Shown in pieces: positions 59,876 through 64,000 of a stretch of DNA of 64,000 nt. Below the pieces are notes generated by a model that ran no database searches, was not told the DNA's origin, and saw nothing but the letters and a program-made list of their open reading frames with translations. Location: NCBI RefSeq assembly GCF_012396185.1, contig NZ_JAAXOW010000001.1, positions 62,001 through 126,000 of the forward strand, given 5' to 3'. How positions within the stretch are numbered: position 1 is the stretch's first letter; every line of letters begins with the position of its first letter. This DNA comes from Sanguibacter hominis ATCC BAA-789 (GTDB lineage: Bacteria > Actinomycetota > Actinomycetes > Actinomycetales > Cellulomonadaceae). A program made the position numbers and the translations under genes.

Positions 59876-62089
59876 TCAGGCGTCGGCCTGCTCGTCGCCG
59901 GACTCTTCGCCCTCGATGACCGCGTGCAGCGACAGCTTGCCGCGCGGGTCGACCTCACCGATCTCGACCTGGACCTTCTGGCCGATCGAGAGGACGTCCT
60001 CGACGTTCTCGACGCGCTTGCCACCGACGAGCTTGCGGATCTGGCTGATGTGCAGCAGACCGTCCTTGCCCGGGGACAGCGAGATGAACGCACCGAACGA
60101 GGTGGTCTTGACAACCGTGCCGACGAAGCGCTCGCCGACCTCGGGGACGTGCGGGTTGGCGATCGCGTTGATCGCCGCACGAGCGGCCTCGGCCGAGGGG
60201 CCGTCGGTCGCACCGATGTAGACGGTGCCGTCGTCCTCGATCGAGATGTCGGCGCCGGTCTCGTCCTGGATCTGGTTGATCATCTTGCCCTTCGGGCCGA
60301 TGACCTCGCCGATCTTGTCGACAGGCACCTTGACCGCGATGACGCGCGGCGCGTTCGGCGACATCTCGTCGGGCGTGTCGATCGCCTCGTTGATGACGTC
60401 GAGGATCGCGAGACGCGCCTCCTTGGCCTGGGTCAGCGCGCCGGCGAGCACGTCGGCGGGGATGCCGTCGAGCTTCGTGTCGAGCTGGATAGCCGTGACG
60501 AACTCGCGGGTGCCGGCGACCTTGAAGTCCATGTCCCCGAACGCGTCCTCGGCACCGAGGATGTCGGTGAGCGCCGCGTAGCGGGTCTCACCGTCGACGG
60601 TGTCGGAGACGAGGCCCATCGCGATGCCCGCGACGGCGGCGCGCAGCGGCACACCGGCGTTGAGCATCGAGAGGGTCGACGCGCAGACGGAGCCCATCGA
60701 GGTCGAACCGTTGGAGCCGAGAGCCTCGGAGACCTGACGGATCGCGTACGGGAACTCCTCGCGGCTCGGGAGCACGGGGATCAGCGCACGCTCGGCGAGC
60801 GCTCCGTGGCCGATCTCGCGACGCTTCGGCGAGCCGACTCGGCCGGTCTCACCGGTCGAGTAGGGCGGGAAGTTGTAGTGGTGCATGTAGCGCTTGCGCG
60901 TCTCGGGCGCGAGCGTGTCGAGCTGCTGCTCCATGCGGAGCATGTTGAGCGTCGTGACGCCGAGGATCTGCGTCTCGCCGCGCTCGAAGAGAGCGGACCC
61001 GTGCACGCGCGGCAGCACCTCGACCTCGGCCGAGAGCGTGCGGATGTCCCGCAGCCCGCGGCCGTCGATGCGGAAGCCGTCCGTGAGGATGCGCTTGCGG
61101 ATGAGCTGCTTCTGCACCGAGCGGTACGCGGCGGAGAGCTCCTTCTCACGACCCTCGAACTGGGAGGCGAGCTGCTCGACGACCTCAGCCTTGATCTCGT
61201 CGAGGCGAGCCTCGCGAGCCTGCTTGTCAGCGATCGACAGCGCCTCGCCGAGGCTCGCCGTCGCGGCAGCCTCGACAGCGTCGTACGCGTCGGCCTGGTA
61301 GTCGGGGAACGTCGGGAACGCCTGGGTCTCCTTCGCGGCGCTCGCAGCGAGCTGCGCCTGCGCCTCGACGAGGGCCTTGATGAACGGCTTGGCAGCCTCG
61401 AGGCCCTGCGCGACGACCTCTTCGGTCGGTGCGACGGCACCCTCGTCGTGGATGAGGGTCCAGGACGCCTCGGGCGCCTCGGCCTCGATCATCGCGATCG
61501 CGACGTCGTCACCGACGACGCGGCCGGCGACGACCATGTCGAACGTGGCGCGCTCACGCTCGGAGTAGCGCGGGAACGCGACCCACTGGCCGTCGATCAG
61601 TGCGATGCGGACACCCGCGACCGGGCCGGAGAACGGCAGGCCGGAGAGCTGCGTGGACGCGGACGCGGCGTTGATCGCGAGGACGTCGTACGAGTCGTCC
61701 GGGTGGATCGCCATGACGGTCAGGACGACCTGGACCTCGTTGCGCAGGCCCTTGACGAAGAGCGGGCGCAGCGGACGGTCCACGAGACGGCACGCGAGGA
61801 TGGCCTCGGTCGAGGGACGGCCCTCGCGGCGGAAGAACGAGCCGGGGATCTTGCCGGCGGCGTACTGCCGCTCCTCGACGTCGATCGTCAGCGGGAAGAA
61901 GTCGAACTGCTCCTTGGGGTGCTTGCCGGCCGTCGTGGCCGACAGGAGCATGGTGTCGCCGTCGAGGTAGGCGGCGACGGCGCCGGCTGCCTGCTTGGCG
62001 AGGCGGCCCGTCTCGAAACGGACGGTGCGGGTGCCGAAACGACCGTTGTCGATCGTTGCTTCGGCGAACTGGATCTCGGGACCCTCCAC
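59876..62089 (-). CDS. pnp: Polyribonucleotide nucleotidyltransferase (PNPase)
   Basis: 737 aa. Two RNase PH-like domains ([25 protein letters not shown], and [27 protein letters not shown]), the KH domain ([18 protein letters not shown]) and a C-terminal S1 domain ([31 protein letters not shown]). It degrades RNA 3' to 5' using phosphate. GTG 62089 is preceded by GAGGAGGG; a longer frame to 62173 is not conserved. The next gene upstream is rpsO, as in many bacteria. Confidence 0.98.
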   Translation of the reverse strand: MEGPEIQFAEATIDNGRFGTRTVRFETGRLAKQAAGAVAAYLDGDTMLLSATTAGKHPKEQFDFFPLTIDVEERQYAAGKIPGSFFRREGRPSTEAILACRLVDRPLRPLFVKGLRNEVQVVLTVMAIHPDDSYDVLAINAASASTQLSGLPFSGPVAGVRIALIDGQWVAFPRYSERERATFDMVVAGRVVGDDVAIAMIEAEAPEASWTLIHDEGAVAPTEEVVAQGLEAAKPFIKALVEAQAQLAASAAKETQAFPTFPDYQADAYDAVEAAATASLGEALSIADKQAREARLDEIKAEVVEQLASQFEGREKELSAAYRSVQKQLIRKRILTDGFRIDGRGLRDIRTLSAEVEVLPRVHGSALFERGETQILGVTTLNMLRMEQQLDTLAPETRKRYMHHYNFPPYSTGETGRVGSPKRREIGHGALAERALIPVLPSREEFPYAIRQVSEALGSNGSTSMGSVCASTLSMLNAGVPLRAAVAGIAMGLVSDTVDGETRYAALTDILGAEDAFGDMDFKVAGTREFVTAIQLDTKLDGIPADVLAGALTQAKEARLAILDVINEAIDTPDEMSPNAPRVIAVKVPVDKIGEVIGPKGKMINQIQDETGADISIEDDGTVYIGATDGPSAEAARAAINAIANPHVPEVGERFVGTVVKTTSFGAFISLSPGKDGLLHISQIRKLVGGKRVENVEDVLSIGQKVQVEIGEVDPRGKLSLHAVIEGEESGDEQADA

Positions 62090-62252
62090 GGGTGCCCTCC
62101 TCTCGTCATCCGCCCTGCTCTCGACGGTCTTCGATCGAGGCCTACGCAACGCGTTCGCGCTGACGGGGGCCACTACCGAGGACCGGACGAGACAGGCAGG
62201 GCGGCGGTTCAGATGATGACGAACAAGTCTTCGTCAGGACGGTGACACTACG

Positions 62253-62282
62253 CCAGCCCGGACCCTGAGGGGTCCGGGCTGG
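62253..62282 (-). terminator. Terminator of rpsO
   Basis: A 13-bp perfect stem, CCAGCCCGGACCC (62253-62265), loop TGAG, and complement (62270-62282), 12 bp beyond the rpsO stop. It limits read-through into pnp. Confidence 0.85.
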
Positions 62283-62294
62283 TGAGGTGTCGGA

Positions 62295-62564
62295 TCAGCG
62301 GCGCAGACCGAGGCGCTCGATCAGGCTGCGGTAGCGGTTGATGTCGACCTTCTGCAGGTAGCCGAGGAGGCGACGGCGCTGGCCGACGAGGAGGAGCAGA
62401 CCACGACGGCTGTGGTGGTCGTGCTTGTGCTCCTTGAGGTGCTCGGTCAGGTCCTTGATGCGCTGCGTCAGCATCGCGATCTGGACCTCGGGCGAACCGG
62501 TGTCACCCTCGTGGGTGGCGTACTCGGTCATGATGGCCTGCTTGGTGGCCTTGTCGAGGGGCAC
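62295..62564 (-). CDS. rpsO: Ribosomal protein S15
   Basis: 89 aa, full length. [19 protein letters not shown] and [29 protein letters not shown] are family signatures. It binds the central domain of 16S rRNA early in 30S assembly. GTG 62564 follows AAGGAGAG. It lies about 200 bp upstream of pnp, separated by a terminator. Confidence 0.98.
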   Translation of the reverse strand: MPLDKATKQAIMTEYATHEGDTGSPEVQIAMLTQRIKDLTEHLKEHKHDHHSRRGLLLLVGQRRRLLGYLQKVDINRYRSLIERLGLRR

Positions 62565-62690
62565 GGCTCTCCTTGTGTTTCACTCGTTGCGCGGCGCCCT
62601 GGGGCTGGTTCACCCGGGCTCTCTCTGTCCGCGGCCGCTATGACGGCACACCGATCCTACCAGGCAGGCAAGAGCCGGCGCAGGACCTAC

Positions 62691-64000
62691 TCAGCGCGCC
62701 GTGGTGACGGCGCTCACCCGAACTGTCTTCGCGTCGAGCGTCTTGACGGTGACGGTCCCCGAGAACGCCTTGGGCAGCGTGACGTTCAGGCGAGAGAGCC
62801 TGCTTGTCTTGGTCGCCTTGAGGGAGAACGTCTTGACCTTCTTCGTGCCCGTGTAGACGGCGATGCGGCCGTAGCCCTTGCCCTTGCCCGCGGTGACCTG
62901 GATCGTCTTGGCGCTCTTGACCTTCGTGACCGCGATGGTCGCGCCCTTCTTCTTCGTCGAGAACGCGAAGTCGCGGAAGTAGCTGCCGTGCCGGACCTTG
63001 GTCCACGCCTTGGATCCCTTGGACCGCACGAGCGTCCCGGTCGAGACCGGACGCGTGATCGTGGGGAACGTCGCGCGGGCGGACGTCGTCCTGCCGGGAG
63101 CGACGGCGCGGATCCCGACCTGGGCCGACGCGCCGCTCGCGATCGTGACGACGTACTTGCGGGACGTCGTCGTCGCGACGGTCTTCCACGCGCCGTAGCC
63201 CTTGCCGTGGGCCGCGGTGCGCACCTGGACCTTGTACGACGTCGCGCCGGGGACGGCCGCCCAGCGCAGCGTGGCCGTGCTGGAGAGCCGGACAGGGGCG
63301 ACCGTGGCGGCGGGCGTGGTGAGCCCAGGCTTGGCGAGCGCGCTCGGCGCGGCCGGCACGTCGGTCGTCGCGGGGAAGCGCGGGAACGCGAGCGCGCTCA
63401 GCGCGACGCGTGCGTCGTCGAGCGTGACGAGACGGATCCGGCCGCTCGTCGGGGCAGGGAGGTCGAGCACCCGCGCGGCAGCGCGGTCGACCGTGGACGC
63501 CGACCAGCTGAGCGTCCCGAGCGGCGTGTCGCCGAGCAGGACCTGCGTGCGCCCGCGTCCCGGCCCCGCCTCGCCGTGGACGACGACGCGACGCGCGTCG
63601 CGCACGCTCTCAACTGCGAGGCTCGCGCCAGCGACGTTCGTGGACCGCAGGTTGCCGTTGACGGCGCCGTCACCCGGCTCCTGGGTCCAGCGGAGCTTCG
63701 ACGACCACGTGATGGCCGACGTCGCCACGGGGCGTGCCGTCTGCGTCAGGATGCTGAGCGCCCCGCGGCGCCCCGCGGAGTCGACCCCGCGCACGGCCAC
63801 GATCCGGTTGGCGCCCGCGTCGAGCCTGACGGTCGCGGACGTCGCCGTCACGGTCGCATAGGTACCCCAGCCGCGGGAGTCCGTCATCGCGTAGCCGTGG
63901 CTGCCGACGCGGGTGAGCAGCTCGTAGCGCACCGCACCGGGTACTGCCTGCCACGAGTATGTGGAGCCGGCATCGAGCTGGGCGGGACTCTGCCGAGCAT
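62691..64000 (-). CDS. Fibronectin type III-like secreted protein, C-terminal part
   Basis: Partial: the frame is open from the right edge to the stop at 62691 (about 436 residues visible), with the N-terminus outside. Two fibronectin type III-like units are recognisable, one at the edge (YSWQAVPGAVRYELLTR) and one in the middle (LRWAAVPGATSYKVQVRTA). Between them lies a beta-rich segment (VLLGDTPLGTLSWSAS); the C-terminal 120 residues are Lys/Thr/Val-rich. Such modules occur in exported polysaccharide-binding enzymes and surface proteins. The catalytic part, if any, is outside the window. Confidence 0.7.
   Translation of the reverse strand, partial: ARQSPAQLDAGSTYSWQAVPGAVRYELLTRVGSHGYAMTDSRGWGTYATVTATSATVRLDAGANRIVAVRGVDSAGRRGALSILTQTARPVATSAITWSSKLRWTQEPGDGAVNGNLRSTNVAGASLAVESVRDARRVVVHGEAGPGRGRTQVLLGDTPLGTLSWSASTVDRAAARVLDLPAPTSGRIRLVTLDDARVALSALAFPRFPATTDVPAAPSALAKPGLTTPAATVAPVRLSSTATLRWAAVPGATSYKVQVRTAAHGKGYGAWKTVATTTSRKYVVTIASGASAQVGIRAVAPGRTTSARATFPTITRPVSTGTLVRSKGSKAWTKVRHGSYFRDFAFSTKKKGATIAVTKVKSAKTIQVTAGKGKGYGRIAVYTGTKKVKTFSLKATKTSRLSRLNVTLPKAFSGTVTVKTLDAKTVRVSAVTTAR

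Noticed and set aside
59552-62245. 897-codon plus-strand frame opposite pnp
   Set aside because: Mirror of the PNPase coding strand, composed of Asp/Arg/Leu/Val repeats typical of antisense frames.
1-64000. tRNA, rRNA, riboswitch, CRISPR, transposase, integrase or prophage genes
   Set aside because: No convincing example was seen; gene order is conserved core throughout. A tRNAscan-SE or Rfam run would be the decisive test.

Overview
The window is a continuous stretch of high-GC, gene-dense actinobacterial chromosome, read here as Micrococcales, near Cellulomonas, Sanguibacter or Oerskovia. The evidence is the mraZ-rsmH-ftsL-ftsI cell-division cluster, the lexA/LysM/nrdR group, DUF3046-recA-recX, the ftsK-pgsA-cinA-clgR block, the dapA-rnj and pnp-M16-dapB blocks, gluABCD, and many small actinobacterial families (DUF3040, DUF5302, SAV_6107-type HEPN, YbjN, PAC2). 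An L-lactate dehydrogenase fits a facultative fermenter. The genus is an inference. I see no tRNA, rRNA, CRISPR array, insertion sequence or prophage, so this is mostly conserved core genome.

Layout. 1-2.6 kb: minus-strand division/cell-wall cluster (ftsI start, ftsL, rsmH, mraZ) with an MraZ-box promoter. 2.9-7.5 kb: MoxR ATPase, DUF58 and transglutaminase cassette. 7.7-12 kb: DUF3040 protein, dinB with a HEPN-like partner behind an SOS box, a divergent spermidine-synthase-like protein, and a PAC2 protein. 12.1-15.6 kb: HelD-type RNA polymerase motor and serA. 15.7-18 kb: DUF5302, nrdR, LysM protein and lexA. 18-23.6 kb: ldh, a DinG-type helicase, hflX and an RsmC-like methyltransferase. 23.8-28.1 kb: a coupled YbjN - HSP90-family - TPR cassette. 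28.1-32.8 kb: dapF, miaA, two more YbjN genes and miaB. 32.9-36.2 kb: glutamate ABC importer gluABCD. 36.2-40 kb: rny, recX, recA and DUF3046. 40-45.7 kb: Lhr helicase overlapping an Fpg/Nei glycosylase. 45.8-51.5 kb: clgR, cinA, pgsA, a CapA-like protein and ftsK. 51.6-58.4 kb: rnj, dapA, polysaccharide deacetylase, folA, thyA, GNAT protein, a small membrane/TPR protein and dapB. 58.5-64 kb: M16 protease, pnp, rpsO and the C-terminal part of a fibronectin-type secreted protein.

How the genes work together. DNA damage is a recurrent theme: lexA, recA/recX and the dinB operon carry GAAC-N4-GTTC SOS boxes, and Lhr/Nei and a DinG-type helicase are also present. RNA decay is represented by RNase Y, RNase J and PNPase. 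Three diaminopimelate-pathway genes (dapA, dapB, dapF) lie in separate blocks.

Most notable. (1) The coupled YbjN / HSP90-like / TPR cassette, plus two further YbjN genes 6 kb away, looks like a poorly understood chaperone-type module. (2) Paired GTGGR boxes with 10-bp phase lie on both strands between mraZ and the MoxR operon, suggesting that MraZ reaches beyond its own operon. (3) An SOS box sits between dinB's operon and a divergent spermidine-synthase-like gene. (4) Twelve start codons lie 6-8 nt after a TANNNT element with no Shine-Dalgarno sequence, pointing to widespread leaderless transcription and fixing several start sites.
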